From positions 1-64,000 of the forward strand of contig CAMCBW010000020.1 of NCBI GenBank assembly GCA_945873105.1: a DNA stretch of 64,000 bases. Direction: 5' to 3'. Below are positions 45,643 through 55,068 of this stretch, piece after piece. The translations under genes were made by a program, and so were the position numbers. The stretch is from Tangfeifania diversioriginum. Lineage in GTDB: Bacteria; Bacteroidota; Bacteroidia; Bacteroidales; Prolixibacteraceae. How positions within the stretch are numbered: position 1 is the stretch's first letter; each line of letters starts with the position of its first letter. The notes under the pieces are model-generated. The model was given only the letters and a program-made list of their open reading frames with translations, was not told the DNA's origin and ran no database searches.

Positions 45643-45699
45643 TGTAAAATTGTCTTCGGTTACGATCCCCATTGAAAAAAGAATTGGCCATTATTCTGC

Positions 45700-48195
45700 A
45701 TGAACAACAAACCCGATCTCTACGCTGATCTGATTCTTCCCCTTCCCCTGCAAGGGTCATTTACCTACCTTGTTCCGGAAGAGTTGAAAGAAAAATTGGT
45801 ACCCGGAATGAGGGTGGTGGTGCAATTTGGGGCAAAAAAGTTCTACTCTGCCCTGGTGAGGAAGGTACACCGGAACAAACCGGATAACCTCACCCCCAAA
45901 TTGATCGAATCACTGTTGGATGAAAAACCCATCCTTTCAGGAAGCTGTTTCCCATTGTGGGACTGGATTGCTGCCTATTACCATTGTACTTTGGGTGAAG
46001 TTCTCAAGGCCGCATTGCCATCCGGTCTCAAAATGGAGAGCGAAACAAGAGTCTCCATGGCCGAAGAACCACAAAAACCAATCAGGCAGGAGTGGTCTCC
46101 GAAAGAGATACTGCTGCTGGAGATCATCCGTGAAAAAAAAGGGATCACCGTCAGTGAACTGAACAATACCGTATTAAAAAAAGGGACGCTGCCTGTTTTA
46201 AAAGAACTTCTGAAAAAAGGGGTGGTTCGCATCGACGAAGAGATCAGGGAAAGCTACAAGGCACGGACCGAAACCATTGTAACCCTCGGAGCCGCCATCT
46301 TTTCAGAGGAGAAATTGCTGAGGACCCTCGACCTGCTGATAAAAATCCCCAAACAGCGGGAGATGATGCTCCTCTTCCTGCAAGAGAACGAGCACAATAC
46401 TGATCTCAAGGCCAAGGCCTATCCCAAAAAAGCCCTGCTGATGAAGAGCGGTGCCAGCATAACCGTTTTCAATGGTTTGGTAAAGAAAGAGATCCTCACT
46501 ACCTACGAACAATCCATCGACCGGCTGGAAGCGGGCGAGGCTGCTACCCGTAAAAGTTATCCGCTCTATCCGGCGCAGCAATCGGCGCTCGAACAGATCC
46601 AAGCCTCCTTTTCAAAGAACCAGGTTACACTGCTGCACGGAGTGACTTCGAGTGGTAAAACAGAGATTTACATTCAATTGATCGAGCAGTGCTTGAAGGA
46701 GGGTAAACAGGTGCTCTACCTCCTTCCCGAAATAGGATTGACGACCCAAATGATTGGCAGGTTTCTGGAAGTCTTTGGAGAAAAAGCCGGCATTTATCAT
46801 TCTAAGTTTAGTGATGCTGAGCGTGTTGAAATATGGAACAAAGTTCTGCAGTTTCAACCAGGATCCATGTACCAGAGTCACCAACTGGTAATTGGTACCC
46901 GCTCCTCCATCTTTTTGCCCTTTTCCGACCTTGGATTAATTGTGGTGGACGAAGAGCACGAGAACAGTTTCAAACAATTCGACCCTGCCCCGAGGTACCA
47001 TGCCAGGGATACTGCCATTGTCCTCGGTACAATGCTTAAAATACCTGTACTTCTGGGAACTGCAACACCAGCCATCGAAACCTATTTCAATGCAAAATCA
47101 GGAAGATACGGATTGGTAGAACTGAAAGAGCGTTACAAACAGGTAGATCTTCCAAAAATTGTTACGGTCGACCTAAAACGTGCCTACCAGAAAAAATCAA
47201 TGCGCTCCTGCCTGACTCCAGAGCTTTACAACGAGATTACCCTGGCACTGGAAAAAAAAGAACAAATCATTCTCTTCCAGAACAGGCGGGGTTTTTCACC
47301 CTTCATCGAATGCAAGAACTGCGGATGGATTCCCAAATGCAACCATTGTGATGTCAGCCTTACCTACCATAAAAACAGCCGCAGGCTAATTTGCCACTAT
47401 TGCGGCTACTCCATTTATTACCCTTCGCAATGTGCCTCCTGCCAGTCGGGGGATCTCACCAACAAAGGGTTTGGCACCGAAAAAGTGGAAGAAGAACTCT
47501 CCTTGATCTTTCAGGATGCGGTGATCGAACGACTCGATCTCGATACTACCCGCACAAAAAAAGCATTCCAGTCTATCCTGCAAAGATTCGACAGGGGTGA
47601 TACCGACATCTTGGTAGGGACGCAGATGATTACAAAAGGACTTGATTTTGAACATGTTCAGGTAGTTGGCATCCTGAATGCAGACAATTTGCTTAACTTC
47701 CCCGATTTTCGCTCCCACGAACGAAGCTACCAACTGATGGCACAGGTCAGCGGGCGTGCAGGAAGAAGGTCCAAACAGGGCACTGTAATCATCCAGACTT
47801 CTCAACCCGACCACTTTATCATCCAAAAAGTGGCAGAAAACGACTATGAGGGCATGTACGAACAGCAAATTGCCGAGCGTAAATATTTTAAATACCCCCC
47901 CTTTTACAGAATGATTCGGATTACCTTGAAACACAGGGATCTTTATGAGTTAGACCGGATCGCACAGGAGTGTGCCACAGCTTTGCGCAGCAGGTTTGGA
48001 AACCGGTTGCTTGGTCCCGAATACCCTGCAGTTGGTCGCATCAAACTAATGTACATGAAGGAGATGTGGCTGAAGTTGGAACGCGAAATATCCATTACAT
48101 CGGCCAAACGTCAGATGCAGGAAATGCTGGAGAGTGTCAGAACCATGGATAAGAACAAATCTCTGCTAATCGTGGTGGATGTCGATCCGATGTAG
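45700..48195 (+). CDS. priA: Primosomal protein N', replication restart helicase PriA
   Basis: The 831-residue protein has the N-terminal 3'-binding domain (LILPLPLQGSFTYLVPEELK), Walker A GVTSSGKTEIY near 315, DEEHENSFKQ, the zinc module with eight Cys (CKNCGWIPKCNHCD, CHYCGY, CASC near 545-595), and motifs VGTQMITKGLDFEHV and SGRAGRR. PriA reloads the replisome at stalled forks. Length is standard for Bacteroidota. Confidence 0.97.
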   Translation: MNNKPDLYADLILPLPLQGSFTYLVPEELKEKLVPGMRVVVQFGAKKFYSALVRKVHRNKPDNLTPKLIESLLDEKPILSGSCFPLWDWIAAYYHCTLGEVLKAALPSGLKMESETRVSMAEEPQKPIRQEWSPKEILLLEIIREKKGITVSELNNTVLKKGTLPVLKELLKKGVVRIDEEIRESYKARTETIVTLGAAIFSEEKLLRTLDLLIKIPKQREMMLLFLQENEHNTDLKAKAYPKKALLMKSGASITVFNGLVKKEILTTYEQSIDRLEAGEAATRKSYPLYPAQQSALEQIQASFSKNQVTLLHGVTSSGKTEIYIQLIEQCLKEGKQVLYLLPEIGLTTQMIGRFLEVFGEKAGIYHSKFSDAERVEIWNKVLQFQPGSMYQSHQLVIGTRSSIFLPFSDLGLIVVDEEHENSFKQFDPAPRYHARDTAIVLGTMLKIPVLLGTATPAIETYFNAKSGRYGLVELKERYKQVDLPKIVTVDLKRAYQKKSMRSCLTPELYNEITLALEKKEQIILFQNRRGFSPFIECKNCGWIPKCNHCDVSLTYHKNSRRLICHYCGYSIYYPSQCASCQSGDLTNKGFGTEKVEEELSLIFQDAVIERLDLDTTRTKKAFQSILQRFDRGDTDILVGTQMITKGLDFEHVQVVGILNADNLLNFPDFRSHERSYQLMAQVSGRAGRRSKQGTVIIQTSQPDHFIIQKVAENDYEGMYEQQIAERKYFKYPPFYRMIRITLKHRDLYELDRIAQECATALRSRFGNRLLGPEYPAVGRIKLMYMKEMWLKLEREISITSAKRQMQEMLESVRTMDKNKSLLIVVDVDPM

Positions 48196-48262
48196 TTGAT
48201 ATCTTTTCTTCCATTAGTGCATCAAATTTCGGGTCCCTCTGTTCTCGTTGAGACTAAAATAC

Positions 48263-48270
48263 TAACTTTG
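48263..48270 (+). promoter_or_regulatory. Candidate -7 element upstream of parA
   Basis: TAACTTTG matches TAnnTTTG, 24 nt before ATG 48294. No good -33 element at 19 nt spacing is visible. It is the same -7 octamer as that of the bacteriocin-like operon. Confidence 0.4.
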
Positions 48271-48293
48271 AGGCCGACTAAAAATTATTATTC

Positions 48294-49088
48294 ATGGGAA
48301 AAGTTATCGCGATCGCAAACCAGAAAGGCGGAGTAGGAAAGACTACTACTGCCATAAATCTGGCAGCGAGCCTTGCAGTTCTGGAATACAAGGTACTCCT
48401 CATTGATGCCGATCCCCAGGCCAATGCAACCTCGGGAGTTGGTTTCGATGTTCGAAATGTCAAGACCAGTATCTACGAATGTGTGGTAGATGACATTGAC
48501 CCAAGGAGCATTATCTTAAATACCAACACTCCGGGGTTTGATCTGATTCCCTCGCACATTGACCTGGTAGGTGCTGAGATCGAAATGCTCAACATGCCCA
48601 ATCGTGAAAAGGTGCTTAAACTGGTCATAGAAAAAATCAGGGACAATTACGATTTTATCTTCATCGACTGCTCTCCCTCCCTTGGATTGATCACTGTCAA
48701 TGCCCTTACCGCTTCTGATTCTGTCATCATCCCCGTTCAATGCGAATATTTTGCCCTGGAAGGATTGGGAAAACTGCTCAATACCATCAAAATCATCCAA
48801 AGCAGGCTAAATCCTGAGCTCCAGATAGAAGGCTTTTTACTGACCATGTACGATTCGAGGCTCAACCTCTCCAACCAGGTACTGGATGAGGTGAGGAAAC
48901 ATTTCCAGGAGATGGTCTTCGAATCACTGATTACAAGAAATATCCGGCTATCAGAGGCTCCCAGTTACGGAGTTCCTGCAGTTTCCTACGATATTGGTTC
49001 CAAAGGAGCACAGAATTACCTGAATCTGGCCAGGGAATTGCTACAAAAGAACAAAATGACAAAAATGGACCACAAAGAGATTGTTTGA
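48294..49088 (+). CDS. parA: Chromosome partitioning ATPase ParA/Soj
   Basis: The 264-residue ATPase has the deviant Walker A KGGVGKTTTAINLA near 11-24, LIDADPQANATSGVG (Walker A'), FIFIDCSPSLGLITVNAL and VQCEYFALEGLGKL. It works with ParB to segregate the origin region. The parB gene follows after 21 nt. This pair is usually near the origin, but no dnaA or oriC features are seen nearby. Confidence 0.97.
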   Translation: MGKVIAIANQKGGVGKTTTAINLAASLAVLEYKVLLIDADPQANATSGVGFDVRNVKTSIYECVVDDIDPRSIILNTNTPGFDLIPSHIDLVGAEIEMLNMPNREKVLKLVIEKIRDNYDFIFIDCSPSLGLITVNALTASDSVIIPVQCEYFALEGLGKLLNTIKIIQSRLNPELQIEGFLLTMYDSRLNLSNQVLDEVRKHFQEMVFESLITRNIRLSEAPSYGVPAVSYDIGSKGAQNYLNLARELLQKNKMTKMDHKEIV

Positions 49089-49109
49089 CAACGACAGAAT
49101 TTTAACAGT

Positions 49110-49988
49110 ATGATGCAAAAACGTAATGCCCTGGGCAGAGGTTTGGGTGCCCTGATCGATGATTCTAACATGATCCGTGAACAGAATCCGGTATCCAATG
49201 AAATTCTGATTTCCGAAATTGAAGCCAATCCATTTCAACCACGCGTTCACTTCGACGAGGAGGCATTGAACGAATTGGCCGCTTCCATCAAGGAGGTTGG
49301 GATTATCCAGCCCATCACCCTCCGCAAGATCGGAGAGAGAAAATACCAGATCATCGCGGGCGAGCGGAGATTCAGGGCTTCCAAAATTGCCGGACTTACC
49401 AAGGTTCCTGCCTTTGTCAGGGAGGCTGGCGATGAGGCCATGCTCGAACTTGCCCTGGTGGAAAACATTCAAAGGGAAGATCTGGATGCCATCGAGGTGG
49501 CGCTCAGTTACCAGCGACTGATGGAAGAGTGCAAACTTACCCAGGAGAGCCTGAGTGACAGGGTTGGTAAAAAAAGATCCACCATCTCCAATTATCTTCG
49601 CCTGCTCAGACTGCCGGCTGTCATCCAAAAAGCCATCAGGGAACAGGAGATCACCATGGGACATGCCCGAGCCCTGATCAACATCAACGATTCAGAAACA
49701 CAGGTAATGGTCTACCGTCAGGTGGTCAAATACGATTTCTCTGTCCGCAAAACAGAAGATATTGTTCGCAAACTAAGTGCATCGGAGGAAGAACTCAAGA
49801 ATACATCCGGTAAAGATCCATCCATGAATGACCAGTTCAGTGATTTGAAAAAACATCTGGGAAAATATTTCAACAGTAATATCGGACTAAAGATCAATGA
49901 TCAATACAAAGGGAAAATCGAAATCCCTTTCAAGGATTCAAAAGATTTGGAACGGATTATCGGTATTTTCGACAGACTAGATTCATAA
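49110..49988 (+). CDS. parB: Chromosome partitioning protein ParB/Spo0J
   Basis: The 292-residue CTPase/DNA-binding protein has ALGRGLGALI at the N-terminus (ParA contact), the ParB/Srx CTP-binding region (NPFQPRVHFDEEALNELAAS, IAGERRFRASKIAGL), ALVENIQREDLDAIE, and the HTH (TQESLSDRVGKKRSTISNYLRLLRLP). It binds parS sites. A canonical parS palindrome was not noticed in this window. Confidence 0.97.
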   Translation: MMQKRNALGRGLGALIDDSNMIREQNPVSNEILISEIEANPFQPRVHFDEEALNELAASIKEVGIIQPITLRKIGERKYQIIAGERRFRASKIAGLTKVPAFVREAGDEAMLELALVENIQREDLDAIEVALSYQRLMEECKLTQESLSDRVGKKRSTISNYLRLLRLPAVIQKAIREQEITMGHARALININDSETQVMVYRQVVKYDFSVRKTEDIVRKLSASEEELKNTSGKDPSMNDQFSDLKKHLGKYFNSNIGLKINDQYKGKIEIPFKDSKDLERIIGIFDRLDS

Positions 49989-50006
49989 TCAGGAAATTAA
50001 GCTGTT

Positions 50007-50648
50007 TTGAAAATTATTTTGAAAGGACTTTTTATTGGAACCATTCTATCACTCCTCTGCTTCAATCTGGTAGCACAGGAGTTTACTGTCCCAAAAGACA
50101 GTCTGAATATTTCTATTTCACAGGAAAAAAAAGTACTTTCGCCAAAGAAGGCTTCCATTTATGCTGCCCTGTTCCCCGGACTGGGACAGGTATACAATGG
50201 GAAGTACTGGAAATTGCCCATCGTTTACGGTGGATATGTAGGTTTGATTTATGTGCTTGGATGGAACAATAACAACTACAACGACTATTTTGATGCTTAC
50301 CAAACAATTTCCAAGTATCAAACAGTCAGTCAGATGAGCGAAGCAGATAAGGATTATCTGAACGATATGTTTAAAATTCCATACTGGGATATGAATGCGA
50401 ATCCATCCCATTTTGACAGTTTCAAGTCGCAGTTAAAAAGTGGGAAGGATTATTACAGAAGGAACAGGGATCTTAGCGTAATTGCGATTGCAGCCATGCA
50501 CGTTTTAAGCATCATTGACGCGAGCGTGGATGCAAATTTGGCTGATTTTGACATCAACGAGAACCTGAGTATGAGGGTTGAACCGATGCCCTTCTATGTT
50601 GGGAAAGGAAATCAGGTAATTGGCATCAATGTTGCCTTTAACTTTTAA
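50007..50648 (+). CDS. DUF5683 membrane protein
   Basis: The 213-residue product has a signal-like N-terminus (MKIILKGLFIGTILSLLCF, ending NLVAQ), then SPKKASIYAALFPGLGQVYNGKYWKLPIVYGGYVGLIYVLG, the DUF5683 pattern with one or two transmembrane segments. Start is TTG at 50007; no ATG is available in frame nearby, and the signal sequence starts exactly there. AGGAAATTAAG upstream may assist. It follows parB by 18 nt and precedes an MltD-like gene, a conserved Bacteroidota order. Function unknown. Confidence 0.85.
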   Translation: MKIILKGLFIGTILSLLCFNLVAQEFTVPKDSLNISISQEKKVLSPKKASIYAALFPGLGQVYNGKYWKLPIVYGGYVGLIYVLGWNNNNYNDYFDAYQTISKYQTVSQMSEADKDYLNDMFKIPYWDMNANPSHFDSFKSQLKSGKDYYRRNRDLSVIAIAAMHVLSIIDASVDANLADFDINENLSMRVEPMPFYVGKGNQVIGINVAFNF

Positions 50649-50663
50649 TTTTTTGTGTGTACC

Positions 50664-52355
50664 ATGGCTATAAAATTCAACATTTTACTACTAACCATTC
50701 TCACACTGAACCTGGGTGGAATGGCGCAGGTGCAGGAAAAACCGATTACTGCCGAAGAAGAGCAAAAAATTTGGGGCGCGGATACGGTCGCCAACAAAAT
50801 GGCGGACAAATTGATCAATGAAAATTTGAACATGCTGGTATCCGACAAACTTGATTCCCTGGTAAATACCTGGTACATCAAAAATGCATTTTCCTACGAT
50901 AACACTGAATTTAACTCGCTGCCTGACGAGATCAAAAGCTACCTGCCTGATTCAGTATACATCAGCCGCCTTCAGGCCATCGACTCCTTCCTCCCCCTTC
51001 CCTACAACGAAACAGTCCGCAATTTTATTGGGCTCTATACCATTCGGAAACGGGAACTTACCTCCTACATGCTGGGACTCTCCAACTATTACTTCCCCAT
51101 TTTTGAAGAGGCACTGGAAAGATACCAGCTTCCCCTGGAGTTGAAATACCTCCCCATCATCGAATCAGCCCTCAATCCCAAGATTGTCTCCAGGGCCGGA
51201 GCCTCCGGTTTGTGGCAGTTTATGATCGGAACCGGCAAACTCTATGGTCTGGAAATCAATTCCTACATCGATGAACGCAACGATCCCATCAAATCCTCCG
51301 ATGCTGCCGCAAGGTACCTTCGGGATCTTTACGAAATTTATGGCGATTGGCATGTCGTCATTGCAGCCTACAATTGCGGTCCGGGAAATATCAACAAAGC
51401 AGTGAGACGCAGCGGCGGGAAACAGAGTTACTGGGATATTTACTATTCGCTTCCCAGAGAGACAAGGGGATACATTCCGGTCTTTATCGCTGCTACCTAT
51501 GTGATGAATTACGAGAAAGAGCATCTCCTGAATCCTACCGAGCCAAAATTTAAAACGGTAACAGATACGATTGAAGTACACAACTACCTCAACTTCGAGC
51601 AACTTTCGGCTGTATTGAACATCTCTGTAGAAGAACTCAGACGGCTCAATCCCCAGTACCGGCGCGACATCATCCCTGCAAGACCGGATAAACCCTATCT
51701 GCTCAAACTGCCCAACGAAGCCATTTCCGCATACATTGACAACCAGACCCAGATATTTGCCTACAACCGCGACAAATATTTTCCGAACAACCAACTGGTG
51801 CCGCTCAAGGGAAAATCCACGAAAAGTTCAAACGGTGCTATTACCCCTGTAGACGGGATGAGGGAGATTACCCATGTCGTGAAATCGGGAGACAATCTTG
51901 GTGCAATCGCCAACAAATACAGGGTCTCTTTAAACGATCTCCGTGCATGGAATGACTTCAGAAAGAAGACACTTCAAATTGGCCAACGGATCACTGTTTA
52001 CGTACCCGGAAAGCCATTGAAAAGCAAAGAGGCCCTGATCGCAAAACCGGCAGCCACACAACCGACCCTGGCAAATCAGTCAGTTGAATCCAATACAACT
52101 ACTGCAGCCGTTCCAGCCACTGTTGAAACGAATACAACCAATACGGTCAGTCAGTCAGCCAGCCAAACTAAAGAGAACAATTCAACCAGCAACGGCGAAT
52201 ATATCCTCTATACGGTTCAGCGGGGAGATAGCCTCTTTACCATTGCCAAAAAATTTCCCGGCATTACAGATGCTGAATTGAAGGCATTCAACAACATCAG
52301 AAATGTGAAAGGCTTGTATGTAGGCCAGCAACTCAAGATTCCAAAGAGAGCCTAG
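50664..52355 (+). CDS. mltD: MltD-like lytic transglycosylase with two LysM domains
   Basis: The 563-residue protein has a signal peptide (MAIKFNILLLTILTLNLGGMAQ), a transglycosylase SLT domain (about 155-300) with the catalytic Glu in PIIESALNPKIVSRAGASG and GLWQFMIGTGKLYGL, and a VVIAAYNCGPGNINKA segment. LysM 1 (HVVKSGDNLGAIANKYRVS, about 400) and LysM 2 (YTVQRGDSLFTIAKKFPG, about 520) are separated by a Thr/Ala/Gln-rich linker. It cleaves peptidoglycan in the periplasm. ATG 50664 is chosen over a GTG three codons upstream. Confidence 0.93.
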   Translation: MAIKFNILLLTILTLNLGGMAQVQEKPITAEEEQKIWGADTVANKMADKLINENLNMLVSDKLDSLVNTWYIKNAFSYDNTEFNSLPDEIKSYLPDSVYISRLQAIDSFLPLPYNETVRNFIGLYTIRKRELTSYMLGLSNYYFPIFEEALERYQLPLELKYLPIIESALNPKIVSRAGASGLWQFMIGTGKLYGLEINSYIDERNDPIKSSDAAARYLRDLYEIYGDWHVVIAAYNCGPGNINKAVRRSGGKQSYWDIYYSLPRETRGYIPVFIAATYVMNYEKEHLLNPTEPKFKTVTDTIEVHNYLNFEQLSAVLNISVEELRRLNPQYRRDIIPARPDKPYLLKLPNEAISAYIDNQTQIFAYNRDKYFPNNQLVPLKGKSTKSSNGAITPVDGMREITHVVKSGDNLGAIANKYRVSLNDLRAWNDFRKKTLQIGQRITVYVPGKPLKSKEALIAKPAATQPTLANQSVESNTTTAAVPATVETNTTNTVSQSASQTKENNSTSNGEYILYTVQRGDSLFTIAKKFPGITDAELKAFNNIRNVKGLYVGQQLKIPKRA

Positions 52356-52396
52356 AATTATTTGCGATACTGGCTGTACTTTCTTCCTTGATACAA

Positions 52397-52759
52397 CTAT
52401 TTGATGCTCACACTGTCGACAATGTAGGGTGAATCTCCATTCCAGGGCAAGCGGCCATTCTTTTCCGTGTAATGCACCACTACGCTCTCGCCCTGTAGTT
52501 TCTCAATTTTTCTTGCAACATCCTCATCCGTTACAGAAAAGAAAAACTTTTCGGATGCAATAGCAACATTGGCATTGGTCTGGACACTGCTAAGAATCAT
52601 CTCCCCTTCATAGGTCTTGAAAAATGTCCCCTTGCTTGAAAATTTTTGCAGCAATCCGGCACGATAACCTTCACTATAATCGAAAATATATTTCCAGTAA
52701 AAAAATGATGCGAGCAGTATCAGTAGTACAATCAGCGCACGGCTTAAAAATCTCTTCAT
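52397..52759 (-). CDS. Small membrane-anchored conserved protein
   Basis: From ATG 52759 the 120-residue product has one N-terminal transmembrane helix (SRALIVLLILLASFFYWKYIF) followed by YSEGYRAGLLQKFSSKGTFFKTYEGEM, a text that recurs in Bacteroidota proteins sometimes mislabelled as 6-phosphogluconate dehydrogenase; no dehydrogenase fold is present. The extracytoplasmic part is beta-rich. It is convergent with the MltD gene. Function unknown. Confidence 0.75.
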   Translation of the reverse strand: MKRFLSRALIVLLILLASFFYWKYIFDYSEGYRAGLLQKFSSKGTFFKTYEGEMILSSVQTNANVAIASEKFFFSVTDEDVARKIEKLQGESVVVHYTEKNGRLPWNGDSPYIVDSVSIK

Positions 52760-52945
52760 AGGGAAGTTTTTTAAAGTTACAATCCATCCAAATTTAGTAA
52801 AAAATGATTCAACCGGGTTCGACCCCGCCTCATTTTTACACAACAAATGAAGTCACATTGATTTTCCTCTGCGAAACCTTCGATTCGCTATTGCCATTTC
52901 GATGGAAAAAGCGAATTTTACAACCTATAAAATAACGATAGACAG

Positions 52946-54628
52946 ATGAGCGACGACAAGCAGATTATATTTTCGATGTACAAGGTGAGTAAAACATACC
53001 CACCTCAAAAACAAGTAATTAAAGACATTTCCCTCTCCTTCTTCCTGGGTGCAAAGATTGGCATCATCGGATTAAACGGATCTGGAAAATCAACATTGCT
53101 AAAGATCATTGCCGGAATTGAGAAAGATTTCCATGGAGAACTCGCCTTTTCTCCCGGTTATACCGTGGGGCACCTCTCACAAGATCCAATTCTTGATCCG
53201 TCGAAAACGGTAATGGGAATTGTGCAGGAAGGGGCACAGGAGATCGTGGATCTACTGGCAGAATTCGAGAACATCAATTTGCAGTTCGGATTGCCCGAAG
53301 TATACGAGGATGCCGACAAAATGGACAAACTGATGGACCGTCAGGCCATGTTGCAGGAGAAAATAGATGCAACCGATGCCTGGAACCTGGATAACAAACT
53401 CGAAAGGGCCATGGATGCCTTGCGTTGCCCAGATGGGGACACTCCGGTATCAGTGCTATCAGGAGGCGAACGACGCAGGGTTGCCTTGTGCCGCCTGCTG
53501 TTGAAACAGCCCGACATCTTGCTCCTCGATGAGCCCACCAACCACCTCGACGCAGAGTCCATCGACTGGCTCGAGCAGCACCTGCAGCAATATCCCGGAA
53601 CGGTCATTTGTATTACCCACGACCGTTACTTTCTGGACAATGTCGCAGGTTGGATCCTTGAACTGGACCGCGGAGAAGGTATCCCATGGAAAGGCAATTA
53701 TACCAGCTGGCTGGAGCAAAAACAGAAACGACTGGAAATGGAGGAGAAGGGAGTCTCCAAACGCCGCAAAACCTTGGAACGTGAGCTGGAATGGGTGAGA
53801 ATGAGCCCGAAGGCCAGACAGGCCAAATCAAAAGCGCGCCTGGGTGCCTATGAAAAACTATTGAACGAAGATGTCAAACAGAAGGAGGATAAATTGGAAC
53901 TGTTTATTCCCAACGGTCCACGTTTGGGTGACAAAGTTATCCTTGCGGAAAACGTTGCCAAAGGTTATGGCGAAAGACTCTTGTTCGAAAACTTGAATTT
54001 CACTTTGCCACCCAACGGAATCGTTGGGGTCATCGGGCCCAACGGTGCAGGAAAAACGACCCTTTTTAAGATGATCATGGGAATGGAAACATCTGATTCG
54101 GGGACTTTCACGGTAGGCGAAACCGTTAAAATTGGTTATGCAGATCAATCACATTCCGAGATTGATCCGGATAAAACAGTCTACCAGGTTCTATCCGGCG
54201 GAACCGATGAAGTGATGGTGGGTGGAAGAATGATCAATGCCCGGGCATTTGTTTCAAAATTCAACTTCAGTGGTTCAGACCAGGAGAAAAAATGCGGCGT
54301 TCTTTCGGGTGGTGAACGCAACAGGCTGCACCTGGCCATTACGCTCAAATCCGGAGCCAACGTATTGCTGCTGGATGAACCCACCAACGACATCGATGTA
54401 AACACACTTCGGGCACTGGAAGAGGGATTGGAGAGCTTTGCCGGCTGCTGCGTGGTGATCTCACACGACCGGTGGTTTTTGGACCGGATAGCCACCCACA
54501 TATTGGCCTTCGAAGGCGATTCTCAAATCTATTTCTTTGAAGGAAGTTACTCCGAGTACGAAGAGAACAAGAAAAAAAGATTGGGAGATTCGACTCCGCA
54601 CAGGATCAGGTACAAAAAATTGGTCTGA
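52946..54628 (+). CDS. ettA: Energy-dependent translational throttle protein EttA (ABC-F)
   Basis: The 560-residue ABC-F protein has two ATPase domains with Walker A GLNGSGKST (near 43) and GPNGAGKTT (near 362), signatures LSGGERRRVAL and LSGGERNRLHL, and Walker B LLLLDEPTNHLD and VLLLDEPTND. The inter-domain linker is basic (KRLEMEEKGVSKRRKTLERELEW...KARQAKSKARL). EttA binds the ribosomal E site and couples initiation to energy charge. Length matches the family. Confidence 0.95.
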   Translation: MSDDKQIIFSMYKVSKTYPPQKQVIKDISLSFFLGAKIGIIGLNGSGKSTLLKIIAGIEKDFHGELAFSPGYTVGHLSQDPILDPSKTVMGIVQEGAQEIVDLLAEFENINLQFGLPEVYEDADKMDKLMDRQAMLQEKIDATDAWNLDNKLERAMDALRCPDGDTPVSVLSGGERRRVALCRLLLKQPDILLLDEPTNHLDAESIDWLEQHLQQYPGTVICITHDRYFLDNVAGWILELDRGEGIPWKGNYTSWLEQKQKRLEMEEKGVSKRRKTLERELEWVRMSPKARQAKSKARLGAYEKLLNEDVKQKEDKLELFIPNGPRLGDKVILAENVAKGYGERLLFENLNFTLPPNGIVGVIGPNGAGKTTLFKMIMGMETSDSGTFTVGETVKIGYADQSHSEIDPDKTVYQVLSGGTDEVMVGGRMINARAFVSKFNFSGSDQEKKCGVLSGGERNRLHLAITLKSGANVLLLDEPTNDIDVNTLRALEEGLESFAGCCVVISHDRWFLDRIATHILAFEGDSQIYFFEGSYSEYEENKKKRLGDSTPHRIRYKKLV

Positions 54629-54735
54629 TTTCAAATGCAATCTTTCTAAAAAAATATTCAATTAACTGGTAGAATTATTATTCATAGTTCACAAATAATT
54701 AATAATATTTTTACATTTAGTAATAATAAATTCAC

Positions 54736-54823
54736 TACATTTGTGTTGTTAATAGTTATTAGTAGTAGTTAGTTGATTTGGATTCGTAAGAGGTTGCCAC
54801 CCCGGCAGCCTCTTTTCGTTTTT
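54736..54823 (+). ncRNA. Putative short untranslated RNA with own promoter and terminator
   Basis: TACATTTG at 54736-54743 is an exact Bacteroidota -7 match. About 45 nt later comes a 10-bp hairpin (AGAGGTTGCC with GGCAGCCTCT, loop of five nt) followed by TTTTCGTTTTT. Transcription would start near 54750, giving an RNA of roughly 75 nt without a reading frame; its first part is AT-rich (repeats of TTAGTTATTAGTAG type). The 440-nt stretch between ettA and the purine phosphorylase otherwise holds no gene. It could instead be a late terminator of ettA. Confidence 0.4.
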
Positions 54824-54956
54824 ATACATGTTAAATATCAGCCAGTTAACGTTAGCCCATCAAATTCTTACCACTGCTTTCCGTCCATTCAACTTCAAAT
54901 TGCAAGATTGCGATTAATAGTATCCTTTACTATTATTAAATCTGTCTACAATTCAC

Positions 54957-54995
54957 AAAAAAAAGACGTTTTCAATCTAAACATTGAAAACGTCT
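54957..54995 (-). terminator. Intrinsic terminator of the lpxK-punA transcript
   Basis: Arms AGACGTTTTCAAT (54964-54976) and ATTGAAAACGTCT (54983-54995) form a perfect 13-bp stem with a 6-nt loop, and on the minus strand the stem is followed by a run of eight T. It lies about 70 nt beyond the stop codon of the purine nucleoside phosphorylase gene. Confidence 0.9.
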
Positions 54996-55068
54996 CCGCT
55001 CCTAAACTTAAAGAGTCTGTCGATTTAAAATATTGGACAAGTGGCTGCAAAATCCTGCAAGCTTATGG

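Noticed and set aside
48294-49988. Possible parS site or origin near parAB
   Set aside because: No GTTTCACGTGAAAC-like palindrome or DnaA-box cluster was noticed in the flanks, so no origin claim is made.
52799-52837. A GGGTTCGAC-CCCGCC stretch resembling the T-arm of a tRNA
   Set aside because: The stem does not pair around a seven-base TTCGANN loop and no D-arm or anticodon arm lies upstream; it reads as a simple imperfect hairpin with AAAAATGA/TCATTTTT arms.
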